A DNA stretch of 64,000 bases, taken from positions 3,698,467-3,762,466 of the forward strand of contig AP024683.1 in the NCBI GenBank assembly GCA_025999455.1. Direction: 5' to 3'. Both the position numbers and the translations under genes were made by a program. Shown here piece by piece: positions 43,981-52,496 of the stretch. Source of the stretch: Geminicoccaceae bacterium. GTDB lineage: Bacteria > Pseudomonadota > Alphaproteobacteria > Geminicoccales > Geminicoccaceae. Each line of letters starts with the position of its first letter. Within the stretch, counting starts at the first letter, position 1. Under the pieces are notes generated by a model that saw nothing but the letters and a program-made list of their open reading frames with translations, ran no database searches and was not told the origin of the DNA.

Positions 43981-44729
43981 CGATCGGGATCCTCTGCGCC
44001 ATCCCCCAAGAGCTCGCCCATCTGCGCGGCGCGCTCGAGCGGCCGAGCAGCGAGGAGCTCGCCCACACCCGCTTCGACCGCGGTCGGCTCGACGGCCACG
44101 AGGTGGTCCTGGTCGGTGCCGGGATCGGCAAGGTCAACACGGCGATCACCGCCACCCTCTTGGCCGAGCGGTTCCGGGTCCGGCTGATCGTCTTCAGCGG
44201 CGTGGCGGGCGGGCTCGATCCGGAGCTCTCGATCGGCGACGTGGTCGTCGCCGACTGCACGATCCAGCACGACGCCGGGGTCATCGAGGACGGCCGGCTG
44301 CACACCTACCAGGCGGGCCACGTCCCCTTCTTCAACCCGATCGATCGGCTCGGCTACCCGGTCGCCCCCGAACTCCTGCAGCGGGTCCGCGACCGGCTCG
44401 AAGGCTTCACGCTGCCGGCGCTCGAGAGCCGCGCCGGCGGCACCGGCCGGCCGCCCCGGATCGTCTTCGGCACGATCCTCTCGGGCGACCAGTACCTGCA
44501 CTGCGAGACCACCCGGGAGCGGCTGTTCCGCGAGCTCGGCGGGCGGGCGATCGAGATGGAGGGCGGCGCGCTCGGCCAGGTCTGCGAGGCCTTCGGCCTG
44601 CCCTGGCTCGACATCCGTGCCCTCTCGGACCTGGCCGGCCGCGATTCGCGGTTCGACTTCGCGGCGTTCGTCGATTCGGTGGCGGCGAGCTCGGCGGCGA
44701 TCCTCCGCCATCTCTTGCCGGTGCTCTGA
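43977..44729 (+). CDS. 5'-methylthioadenosine/S-adenosylhomocysteine nucleosidase-like protein
   Basis: This 250-residue PNP/UDP-phosphorylase-fold enzyme contains [14 protein letters not shown] (catalytic acid region), [50 protein letters not shown] and [31 protein letters not shown] with the catalytic Asp in ALSD. These are MtnN/Pfs hallmarks, so it should hydrolyse the glycosidic bond of MTA or SAH, recycling products of SAM use. The GTG start has GGAGG upstream and overlaps the sensor stop. Confidence 0.88.
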   Translation: MTIGILCAIPQELAHLRGALERPSSEELAHTRFDRGRLDGHEVVLVGAGIGKVNTAITATLLAERFRVRLIVFSGVAGGLDPELSIGDVVVADCTIQHDAGVIEDGRLHTYQAGHVPFFNPIDRLGYPVAPELLQRVRDRLEGFTLPALESRAGGTGRPPRIVFGTILSGDQYLHCETTRERLFRELGGRAIEMEGGALGQVCEAFGLPWLDIRALSDLAGRDSRFDFAAFVDSVAASSAAILRHLLPVL

Positions 44730-44766
44730 GCCGCCGAGCCTCGGCCGTGCGGATAGGCCGCTGTGC

Positions 44767-45054
44767 TCAGGGCCAGCGGCGGAGTGTGCCCCAGCTCCAG
44801 ATCCGCGAGACTTCGCTGTCGAGCAGGTCGATCCGCCGTTCGAGCCGGACGATCCGCTCCTGGGTCTCCTGCAAGAGGAGGCAGAGCCTATAGGCGTCGG
44901 TCCCTTCGACGAAGCCGGCCTCGAGACAGCTCGTCCGGCGGGCTTCGGCCGCCGCCTGCTCGATCTCGGCGGCCGATCGGCACCCGGCGAGGGCGAATGC
45001 CCCGAGGATCGCGGCGGAGCACACCGCCCGTTTTAGGATGGAGTGCCGGACCAT
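44767..45054 (-). CDS. Small lipoprotein of unknown function
   Basis: The 95-residue protein has a signal with lipobox (AILGAFALAGC) then a helical mature part: EIEQAAAEARRTSCLEAGF, then LLLQETQERIVRLERRIDLLDSEV, a probable short coiled coil, ending in an Arg/Trp tail. I do not recognise a family. The start at 45054 lies inside the end of the nitroreductase gene (22-base overlap), so it is probably the second gene of that pair. Confidence 0.65.
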   Translation of the reverse strand: MVRHSILKRAVCSAAILGAFALAGCRSAAEIEQAAAEARRTSCLEAGFVEGTDAYRLCLLLQETQERIVRLERRIDLLDSEVSRIWSWGTLRRWP

Positions 45055-45614
45055 CGCACCACCCGATCGGCGGGCATCGCGCGGTCGACCGGCGGCAGAT
45101 CGCCGCCCGCGGGCGAGCCGAGATAGAGGATGCCCAAGATCCGCTCGTTCGCGCCGAGGCCGAGCCGTCGCCGCACGCCCTCGCTGTAGGCCGGCCGGCC
45201 GGTCGCCCATTTGCCGGCGAAACCCAGGGCATGGGCCGCGACGAGGAGGTTCTGCACCGCTGCGGCGGCGGCCGCGATCTGTTCGATCTCGGGGATCTTG
45301 GGATGGTGCGGGTCGAGGACGGCCACCGCCAGGACGAGGACCGGTGCCCGGAGCGGCGCTTCGCGCTGGCGGGCGAGTTCGGCCGGATCGAGGTCCGGCC
45401 GGTCCTCGGCCAGGCCCGCGGCGAAGAGCTCGCCGAGCGCCCGCCGCGCCTCGCCCTCGACGACGAGGAACCGCCAGGGGCGCAGCCTGCCGTGGTCGGG
45501 GGCGGCCGCCGCTGCGGCGAACATCCGCTCGAGGGCCACGGCGTCGGGCCCGGGTCCGGTCATACGCGCCGGCGGCACGGTCCGCCGGCCGAGCAGTGCG
45601 TCGAGCGCCTCCAT
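45033..45614 (-). CDS. Nitroreductase family protein (YdjA-like)
   Basis: The 193-residue FMN-dependent family member begins LLGRRTVPPARMTGPGPD and has AAAAAPDHGRLRPWRFLVVEG, the FMN-binding and dimer segment found in YdjA-like nitroreductases, then ALGFAGKWATGRPAY and LGILYLGSP. It should be a cytosolic NAD(P)H-dependent reductase; the substrate is unknown. It diverges from the MaoC gene. Confidence 0.88.
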   Translation of the reverse strand: MEALDALLGRRTVPPARMTGPGPDAVALERMFAAAAAAPDHGRLRPWRFLVVEGEARRALGELFAAGLAEDRPDLDPAELARQREAPLRAPVLVLAVAVLDPHHPKIPEIEQIAAAAAAVQNLLVAAHALGFAGKWATGRPAYSEGVRRRLGLGANERILGILYLGSPAGGDLPPVDRAMPADRVVRWSGTPS

Positions 45615-45845
45615 CTCTCCTCCGCGCGCGTCGTCAACCGGATCTTTACGATCGCCGGGCAGGATCGGCCAGGGCGTCGGTCACGGGCCGGCCCCGACCT
45701 CGGAGGGACCATGTCGAGCCTCGCCCCCGCTCTCGCCCCGCCGGCCGCCTGTGGCGTCTGGGGCCTTGCTCCCGCGCCGCAGCAGTCGCATGCTGCGTCG
45801 CACGAAAAATCGGGCCGAACCGAACGGGCCGCGGGAGTCGGGCCA

Positions 45846-46292
45846 ATGGAGCACGGGCTCTATCTCGAAGACCTCCAGCCGGGCATGAGCGCCGTGTTCG
45901 GCAAGACGATCACGGATGCCGACATCCTCATGTTCGCCGGCGTGTCGGGGGACACCAACCCGGTGCACCTCAACGAGGAGTTCGCGGGCGGCACGGTCTT
46001 CAAGGGGCGGATCGCCCACGGGCTCTTGACCGCGAGCCTGATCTCGACGGCTATCGGCACGAAGCTCCCCGGGCCCGGCGCGGTCTATCTGAGCCAGACG
46101 ATGAAGTTCCTGGCCCCGGTGCGGGCCGGCGACACGGTCCGCGCGATCGTGACCGTCAAGACCGTCGATCTCGAGCGCCGGCGAGTGACCATGGAGACGG
46201 TCTGCAAGGTCGGCGGCAAGGACGTCTTGACCGGCGAAGCGGTCATCATGGTGCCGCGCCGGCCGCAGCAGGAGCAGACCGCGGCCGAGTGA
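45846..46292 (+). CDS. MaoC-like (R)-specific enoyl-CoA hydratase
   Basis: The 148-residue hot-dog-fold protein contains MFAGVSGDTNPVHLNEEFA, the hydratase-2 motif with catalytic Asp and His, followed by FKGRIAHGLLTASLIS. PhaJ-type enzymes of this family supply (R)-3-hydroxyacyl-CoA. The start is uncertain: ATG 45846 matches the family N-terminus (MEHGLYLEDLQPGM), but an in-frame ATG at 45711 has a strong ribosome site (CGGAGGGACC) and would add 45 residues. The extra stretch includes a GCAGCA-N6-TGCTGC inverted repeat at 45779-45796. Confidence 0.88.
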   Translation: MEHGLYLEDLQPGMSAVFGKTITDADILMFAGVSGDTNPVHLNEEFAGGTVFKGRIAHGLLTASLISTAIGTKLPGPGAVYLSQTMKFLAPVRAGDTVRAIVTVKTVDLERRRVTMETVCKVGGKDVLTGEAVIMVPRRPQQEQTAAE

Positions 46293-46359
46293 GGCGGCGG
46301 CGCGAGCGGGCGGCAGCCTCGCCTTTACAGCTCGGTGCGCGCGTGGAACAAGGCGCGCC

Positions 46360-47331
46360 ATGCGCGTGGTCCGACGGTTCGCGGTGCTGCCGGCGGCGGC
46401 CCGCGGGGCCGTGCTCGCGATCGGCAATTTCGACGGTGTCCATCTCGGCCACCGAGCGGTTTTCGAGGCGGCTCGGCGACGTGCCGCGGCCGCGGGTGTC
46501 GCTTGGGGGGTCCTCACTTTCGAACCCCATCCGCGAGAGGTCCTCGCGCCGGAAAGTGCGCCGGCGCGCCTCACGCCGTTCGGTCTCAAGGCGGCGCTGA
46601 TCCGCGAACTCGGCGCCGAACTCCTGATCGTCCTGCCGTTCGATCGGGCCCTCGCCGCCCTCTCGCCCGAAGCTTTCGTGGCCGAAGTCCTCGGGCACCG
46701 GATCGGTGCCCGGGGAGTCGCGACCGGGACCGACTTCCGCTTCGGCCATCGCCGCTCGGGCGACGTCGCGACGCTCGCGGCGCTCGGCGCGCGCCACGGG
46801 ATCGAGGTCGAGACGGTAGCACCGGTCGAGGTCGAAGGCGAACGCTGTTCCTCGACCATCATCCGAACGCATCTCGAAGCCGGCCGGGTCGACCGCGCCG
46901 CCCGGCTACTCGGTCGGCCGCACGAGGTCGAGGGGATCGTCCGGCCCGGCGATCGGCGCGGCCGCACGCTCGGTTTTCCGACCGCCAACCTCGCGCCGCG
47001 CCCGGCCCGGGTCCAGCTCCCCGCGGCGGGCGTCTACGCCGTGACCGCCCGGATCCCGGGCGAGCCCGCAAGCCGTTGGCATCCGGCGGTTGCCAATCTC
47101 GGCCGGCGCCCCACCTTCGACGGCGAGGGGCTGCGGCTCGAAGTCCATCTGCTCGACGGCGAGCACGCACTCTACGGCCGGCGGCTCGCCGTGCGGTTCC
47201 TCGAGCGGCTGCGCGAGGAACGCCGCTTCTCGGGCCCGGCCGAACTCGTCGAGCAGATCGCCCGCGATTGCGCCGCCGCGCGCCGGGTGCTCGGCGCCGC
47301 CGCCCTTCCGATCGAGAGCCCGTCCGCATGA
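46360..47331 (+). CDS. ribF: Bifunctional riboflavin kinase/FAD synthetase
   Basis: The 323-residue enzyme makes FMN and FAD from riboflavin. The N-terminal FAD synthetase half has AIGNFDGVHLGHRAVF and TFEPHPREVL, then GVATGTDFRFGHRRSGD and CSSTIIRTHLEAG. The kinase half has GRTLGFPTANLA and PAVANLGRRPTFDG with VHLLDG. It overlaps ileS by four bases (ATGA), the ribF-ileS-lspA order common in proteobacteria. I see no FMN riboswitch upstream. Confidence 0.96.
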   Translation: MRVVRRFAVLPAAARGAVLAIGNFDGVHLGHRAVFEAARRRAAAAGVAWGVLTFEPHPREVLAPESAPARLTPFGLKAALIRELGAELLIVLPFDRALAALSPEAFVAEVLGHRIGARGVATGTDFRFGHRRSGDVATLAALGARHGIEVETVAPVEVEGERCSSTIIRTHLEAGRVDRAARLLGRPHEVEGIVRPGDRRGRTLGFPTANLAPRPARVQLPAAGVYAVTARIPGEPASRWHPAVANLGRRPTFDGEGLRLEVHLLDGEHALYGRRLAVRFLERLREERRFSGPAELVEQIARDCAAARRVLGAAALPIESPSA

Positions 47332-50159
47332 GTCGAGATCTGCGCGCCACTTTGTTCCTGCCGACCACCGACTTCCCGATGAAGGCGGATCTGCCGGTGC
47401 GCGAGCCGCGGATCCTGGAACGCTGGCAGCGCCTCGACCTCTGGGCCCGGTTGCGCGAGCAGGCCCGGGGCCGTCCCAAGTTCGTGCTCCACGACGGGCC
47501 GCCCTACGCCAACGGCCACCTGCACATGGGCACGGCCCTCAACAAGATCTTGAAGGACGTGATCAACCGCAGCCGGCAGATGCTCGGCTTCGACGCCAAC
47601 TACGTGCCGGGCTGGGATTGCCACGGCCTGCCGATCGAATGGCAGGTCGAGCAGGACTATCGCCGCAAGGGCCGCGACAAGGACGCCGTGCCGATCGTCG
47701 CCTTCCGTGCCGAGTGCCGGGCCTATGCGGAGCACTGGATCGGCGTCCAGAGTGCCGAGTTCCAGCGCCTGGGCGTGGCAGGCGACTGGCAGCGGCCCTA
47801 CACCACCATGGCCTTCGAAGCCGAGGCCGGGATCTTCCGCGAGCTCGCCAAGTTCCTTTTGAGCGGCCAGCTCTACCGCGGCAAGAAGTCGGTGATGTGG
47901 TCGGTCGTCGAAAAGACCGCGCTCGCCGATGCCGAAGTCGAATATCACGACCACACCTCGACTACGATCTGGGTCCGCTTTCCGATCGTGGCGAGCCCGA
48001 TCGCCTCGCTCCACGGGGCCTCGGTCGTCATCTGGACGACCACGCCCTGGACGATCCCCGGCAACCGCGCCGTCGCCTACGGCGAGCGGATCGCCTACCG
48101 GCTGATCGAGGTCGAGACGGTGCGTGACGGTTCCCTCGCCCGAGCGGGCGAGCGGCTCCTCCTGGCGACCGAGCGGCTCGCCGAGACCGCCGACACGGCC
48201 GGCATCCTCACCTTCGCGACCCTCGACGAGCTCGACGGGGCCGCGCTCGCCGGCAGCGTCTGCCGGCACCCGCTCGCCGGGCTCGAAGGCGCGTACGGGT
48301 TCCCGGTGCCGCTCCTGCCCGGCAGCTTCGTCACGACCGAGCAGGGCACGGGGCTCGTCCACGTCGCGCCGAGCCACGGCGAGGACGATTTCGAGCTCGG
48401 CCGCAAGCACGGTCTCGAGGTGCCCGACACGGTGGCGGACGACGGTACCTACACGGCCGCCGCACCGGGCTTCACGGGGCTGCACGTCTTCAAAGCCGCC
48501 GAGCCCGTGATCGCCGCGCTCGTCGAACGCGGTGCGCTCTTGGCCCGCGGCACGCTCGTCCACAGCTACCCGCATTCCTGGCGCTCGAAGGCGCCCTTGA
48601 TCTTCCGCGCCACCGACCAGTGGTTCATCCCGATGGACGGGCCGAGCGGGCTGCGCGCCAAGGCTCTGGCGGCGATCGAGGCGACCCGCTTCGTCCCGGC
48701 CAAAGGTAAGAACCGGCTCCGCGGGATGATCGAGACGCGTCCCGATTGGTGCATCTCGCGCCAGCGGGCCTGGGGCGTGCCGATCGCCGTCTTCGTCGAC
48801 AAGCGGACGGGCGAGCCTTTGCGCGACCCCGAGGTGTGCGAGCGGATCGCCCGCGCCTTCGAGGAAGAGGGGGCGGATGCCTGGTGGACCCGCGATCCGC
48901 AGGAGTTCCTCGGCGATCGGTACCGCAAGGAAGACTTCGAAAAGGTCGACGACATCCTCGACGTCTGGTTCGAGAGCGGCTCGACCCACGCCATCGTGCT
49001 CGAGCGCCGCGCCGATCTCGCCTGGCCGGCCGATCTCTACCTCGAGGGCTCGGATCAGCACCGGGGCTGGTTCCATTCGAGCCTGCTCGAATCTTGTGGG
49101 ACCCGGGGCCGCGCGCCTTACGACTGTGTCCTGACCCATGGCTTCGTCGTCGACGCCAAGGGCGAGAAGATGTCGAAGTCGAAGGGCAACGTCATCTCGC
49201 CCCTCGACCTCATGAAGACCCACGGCGCCGACATCCTTCGCCTCTGGGTCGTCTCGGCCGACTATTCCGAGGACATCCGGATCGGGAAGGAGATCCTCGA
49301 AGGCCTGGGCGAGAGCTATCGGCGGCTCCGTAACACGCTGCGCTACCTCTTGGCGAACCTGGCCGGTTTCCGCCCCGAGGAGCGGCTCGAGCCCGCCGCC
49401 ATGCCCGAGCTCGAGCGCTGGGTCCTCCACCGCCTGCACGAGCTCGGCCGGCTCGTCGTCGAGTGCAACGAGAGTTTCGACTACGTCCGGCTCTACGGGG
49501 CGATCCTCAATTTCTGCACGGTCGATCTCTCCGCCCTCTATTTCGACGTGCGCAAGGACGCACTCTATTGCGACGCGGCGGACAGTCCGCGCCGGCGGGC
49601 GGCGCGCACCGTGCTCGACATCCTGTTCGACTGCCTCACCGCCTGGCTCGCCCCGGTGCTCGTCTTCACCGCCGAGGAGGCGTGGCTCGCCCGCCATCCC
49701 GGCGAGGGAGAGAGTGTGCATCTCCGCCTCTTCCCCGAGCTCCCCGAAAGCTGGCGGGATCCGGAGCTCGCCGCGCGGTGGGAGCGGATCCGGGCGATCC
49801 GTCGGGTGATCACGGGTGCGCTCGAGATCGAGCGCAAGGAGAAGCGGATCGGCGCGAGCCTGCAGGCCGCTCCCGTCGTCTACCTGCCGCGCCCGGAAGA
49901 CCGGGCCGCGCTCGCCGGCGTCGACCTCGCCGAACTCGCCATCACGAGCGGGATCGAGATCGTGGCCGAGCCGCCGCCCGCCGGGGCCTTCACCCTCGAG
50001 GACGTGCCCGAGGTGGCGGTCGTGCCGCGGCTCGCCGCGGGTAGCAAATGCGTCCGCTGCTGGCAGATCCTCCCCGAGGTCGCGAGCTCGCCCGAGAGCC
50101 TGTGCCGGCGCTGCACGGCGGTGGTCGAGCGGCACGCGGCGCGAGCCGGCGCCGCTTGA
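47328..50159 (+). CDS. ileS: Isoleucyl-tRNA synthetase
   Basis: This 943-residue class I synthetase has HIGH-type motif HLHMG in GPPYANGHLHMGTALN, GWDCHGLPIEW, an editing domain (WTTTPWTIPGNRAV and the T/D-rich region after it), KMSKS in GEKMSKSKGN, and a C-terminal zinc finger (CVRCW and CRRC). It is the bacterial (not mupirocin-resistant eukaryote-like) type. The TGA overlaps the lspA TTG start. Confidence 0.98.
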   Translation: MSRDLRATLFLPTTDFPMKADLPVREPRILERWQRLDLWARLREQARGRPKFVLHDGPPYANGHLHMGTALNKILKDVINRSRQMLGFDANYVPGWDCHGLPIEWQVEQDYRRKGRDKDAVPIVAFRAECRAYAEHWIGVQSAEFQRLGVAGDWQRPYTTMAFEAEAGIFRELAKFLLSGQLYRGKKSVMWSVVEKTALADAEVEYHDHTSTTIWVRFPIVASPIASLHGASVVIWTTTPWTIPGNRAVAYGERIAYRLIEVETVRDGSLARAGERLLLATERLAETADTAGILTFATLDELDGAALAGSVCRHPLAGLEGAYGFPVPLLPGSFVTTEQGTGLVHVAPSHGEDDFELGRKHGLEVPDTVADDGTYTAAAPGFTGLHVFKAAEPVIAALVERGALLARGTLVHSYPHSWRSKAPLIFRATDQWFIPMDGPSGLRAKALAAIEATRFVPAKGKNRLRGMIETRPDWCISRQRAWGVPIAVFVDKRTGEPLRDPEVCERIARAFEEEGADAWWTRDPQEFLGDRYRKEDFEKVDDILDVWFESGSTHAIVLERRADLAWPADLYLEGSDQHRGWFHSSLLESCGTRGRAPYDCVLTHGFVVDAKGEKMSKSKGNVISPLDLMKTHGADILRLWVVSADYSEDIRIGKEILEGLGESYRRLRNTLRYLLANLAGFRPEERLEPAAMPELERWVLHRLHELGRLVVECNESFDYVRLYGAILNFCTVDLSALYFDVRKDALYCDAADSPRRRAARTVLDILFDCLTAWLAPVLVFTAEEAWLARHPGEGESVHLRLFPELPESWRDPELAARWERIRAIRRVITGALEIERKEKRIGASLQAAPVVYLPRPEDRAALAGVDLAELAITSGIEIVAEPPPAGAFTLEDVPEVAVVPRLAAGSKCVRCWQILPEVASSPESLCRRCTAVVERHAARAGAA

Positions 50160-50644
50160 TCCGCCGCGGCGAACTCCTCCTGTTCGCAACGCTCCTGGTC
50201 CTCGACCAGGGGACCAAGCAGGCCGTGCTCGCCGCCTTCGCCAACGGGGGTGTGCTGCCGGTCACCCCCTTCTTGAACCTCGTCCTGGTCTGGAACCCGG
50301 GTGTCAGCTTCGGGATGCTCGCGGGCTTGGGCGACGCGCAGCCGGGCCTCTTGGCGGCCGTGACCGTGGCGATCGTGGCCCTGCTCTTCGTCTGGCTCCG
50401 GCGCGAGGAGCGCCGTTGGCCGCGCACCGCCCTCGTCCTCGTCCTCGCCGGCGCGATCGGCAACCTGATCGACCGGGTACGCTTCGGCGCGGTCGTGGAC
50501 TTCCTCGACTTCCATTGGGCCGGCTACCATTGGCCGGCGTTCAACGTCGCCGACAGCGCGATCGTCATCGGCGCCGGGCTGCTGTTGCTCGACGGCCTCG
50601 TGCCGCGGCGCACCCCGGCCTCGCAAGCGGGAGGGGAGCGGTGA
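50156..50644 (+). CDS. lspA: Lipoprotein signal peptidase
   Basis: This 162-residue four-helix protein is the aspartyl protease that cleaves prolipoproteins after lipidation. Conserved blocks are LDQGTKQAV, NLVLVWNPGVSFGML, GAIGNLIDRVRFGAVVDFLDF (first catalytic Asp) and FNVADSAIVIG (second catalytic Asp). I chose the TTG at 50156 because it gives the normal N-terminus and overlaps the ileS stop. Its stop overlaps the next ATG. Confidence 0.96.
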   Translation: MIRRGELLLFATLLVLDQGTKQAVLAAFANGGVLPVTPFLNLVLVWNPGVSFGMLAGLGDAQPGLLAAVTVAIVALLFVWLRREERRWPRTALVLVLAGAIGNLIDRVRFGAVVDFLDFHWAGYHWPAFNVADSAIVIGAGLLLLDGLVPRRTPASQAGGER

Positions 50645-51177
50645 TGCCGTGGTCGTGGTATCGGGGGTTCGGAGCCCTCGTCCTGGCCGGGTTCCTGCTG
50701 GCCGGCTGCCAGGGCACGGTGCAAGAGGCGTTCGGGCTGCGCAAGCGGGCGCCCGACGAGTTCCAGGTGGTGCGCGGCCAGCCGCTCGTCGTCCCGCCCG
50801 ACCGGCGGCTGCGGCCACCGCAGCCTGGAGCGGTGGGCCCCGCCGAGGTCGACCCGGCGCGTGCCGCCCGCGAGACCCTCATCGGGCGGGCCGAGTCGCC
50901 GCGCGCGCCGACCGGGGCGAGCCCGGGCGAGGCGGCGCTCCTGCGCGCCGCCAAAGGCGAGGCCGATCCCGACATCCGACGCCGTCTGGCCGAGGACGAC
51001 AGCCAGCTCGCCTTCGTCGACGAGGGTACCTTCCTCTTCATCCTCGACTGGCAGCGCCGCCAAGCGCAGGCCCCGGAAGTCCGCGGCGAGCCGCTCGACC
51101 CGGTCGCCGAGGCGCGCCGGCTGCAGGAATCGGGCCGCGTCCAGACGGTGCGGCGGACCACGGAGAGCGGCGGATGA
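50644..51177 (+). CDS. DUF3035 family lipoprotein
   Basis: The 177-residue protein has a lipoprotein signal (ALVLAGFLLAGCQG) and the family's conserved KRAPDEFQVVRGQPLVVPPD segment, followed by a variable acidic/Arg-rich tail. DUF3035 proteins are found between lspA and M16 peptidases in Alphaproteobacteria; their role is unknown but should be in the envelope. Overlaps with lspA and the next gene by a few bases indicate one operon. Confidence 0.85.
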   Translation: MPWSWYRGFGALVLAGFLLAGCQGTVQEAFGLRKRAPDEFQVVRGQPLVVPPDRRLRPPQPGAVGPAEVDPARAARETLIGRAESPRAPTGASPGEAALLRAAKGEADPDIRRRLAEDDSQLAFVDEGTFLFILDWQRRQAQAPEVRGEPLDPVAEARRLQESGRVQTVRRTTESGG

Positions 51178-52496
51178 ACGAAGCGGGCCTGATCCCGATC
51201 ACCGGCGCGGTCCCGACCGCGATGTTCAACCCGACCACCTTCACCCTCTCGAACGGGATGCAGGTGGTGGTCGTGACGAACCGGCGGGCCCCCGTCGTGG
51301 CCCACTATGTCTGGTACCGGGTCGGCTGCGCCGACAGCCCGCCCGGCAAATCGGGCCTGCCGCATTTCCTCGAGCATTTGATGTTCAAGGGCACCCGCAG
51401 CGTCCCGCCCGGCGAGTTCTCGAAGATCGTGGCGCGCAACGGCGGCAACGACAACGCTTTCACCTCCTACGACTTCACCGCCTATTTCCAGACGATCGCC
51501 AAAGATCGGCTCGATCTCGTCATGGGGCTCGAGGCCGATCGCATGGTCAACCTCGATCTCTCCGACGAGCACGTCTATCCCGAACGCGACGTGATCCTCG
51601 AGGAGCGCAAGCAGCGCGTCGACAACGAGCCGCAGGCCCTCCTGGCCGAGGCGCTGCAGGCGGCCCAGTTCCTCCACCACCCCTACCGGCTGCCGATCAT
51701 CGGCTGGCTGCACGAGATCGCCGCCTACACCCGTGAAGACGCGATCGCCTTCTACGAACGCTGGTACGGGCCGAACAACGCGATCCTGATCTGCGTGGGC
51801 GACATCGACGCCGAGGAGCTCGCGCCCCTGGCCGAGCGCCACTACGGTGCCATCCCCGCCCGGCCGGTGCCGCGGCGCGAGCGGGTCCAAGAGCCGCCGC
51901 AGCACGCCGCCCGGCGGATCGAGCTCGCCGACCCCAAGGTCCGTCAGCCCTCGCTCGTCCGCTCCTACCTCGCGCCCAACCAGCGGCCCGGGGCGCATCG
52001 CGAGGCGGCCGCCCTCGAGGTCCTGTTCGAGCTCTTGGGCGGGGGGGCCACGAGCCGGCTCTACCGCTCGCTCGTCGTCGAGCAGGGCCTCGCCGCAGCT
52101 GCCGGCGCCGGCTACCAGCCCTGGAGCCTCGATCCGACCGCCGCCCGCCTGTTCGCGAGCCCGAGGCCCGGCGTGTCGCTCGACAAGCTGGAGCCCGCGC
52201 TCGACGCCGAGATCGCGAAACTGCTCGACGGTGGGGTCGGGGAAGACGAGCTCGAGCGGGTGAAGCGACGGATGATCGCCGAATCGATCTACGCCCGCGA
52301 CTCGCTCGGCGGGGTCGCCCGGATCCTCGGTATGGCGCTCTGCACCGGGCTCGACATCGAGGCGGTCGAGAGCTGGCCGCAGCGGATCGCCGCGGTCGAG
52401 CGCGCCGAGGTCGAGGCGGCCGCCCGATCGCTCTTCGTGCCGGCCCGGTCGGTGACCGGCAGGCTCTTGCCGGCGGAGGCCGCGCTCGATGGCTGA
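51174..52496 (+). CDS. M16 zinc peptidase, catalytic subunit
   Basis: The 440-residue pitrilysin-family protein has the inverted zinc motif HFLEH in SGLPHFLEHLMFKGT, and the downstream Glu in the ERDVILEERKQRVDNEP helix. The C-terminal half is the inactive repeat with GGGATSRLYRSLVVEQGLA. No N-terminal signal is evident in the assigned start, although related proteins are often exported. It overlaps the second M16 gene by eight bases; bacterial pairs like this form heterodimers. Confidence 0.92.
   Translation: MNEAGLIPITGAVPTAMFNPTTFTLSNGMQVVVVTNRRAPVVAHYVWYRVGCADSPPGKSGLPHFLEHLMFKGTRSVPPGEFSKIVARNGGNDNAFTSYDFTAYFQTIAKDRLDLVMGLEADRMVNLDLSDEHVYPERDVILEERKQRVDNEPQALLAEALQAAQFLHHPYRLPIIGWLHEIAAYTREDAIAFYERWYGPNNAILICVGDIDAEELAPLAERHYGAIPARPVPRRERVQEPPQHAARRIELADPKVRQPSLVRSYLAPNQRPGAHREAAALEVLFELLGGGATSRLYRSLVVEQGLAAAAGAGYQPWSLDPTAARLFASPRPGVSLDKLEPALDAEIAKLLDGGVGEDELERVKRRMIAESIYARDSLGGVARILGMALCTGLDIEAVESWPQRIAAVERAEVEAAARSLFVPARSVTGRLLPAEAALDG

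Noticed and set aside
45776..45803. TGC-rich stretch before MaoC as a PhaR (PHA regulator) site
   Set aside because: The arms face as GCAG...CTGC, the reverse of the CTGC-N-GCAG form I recall, so the match does not hold.
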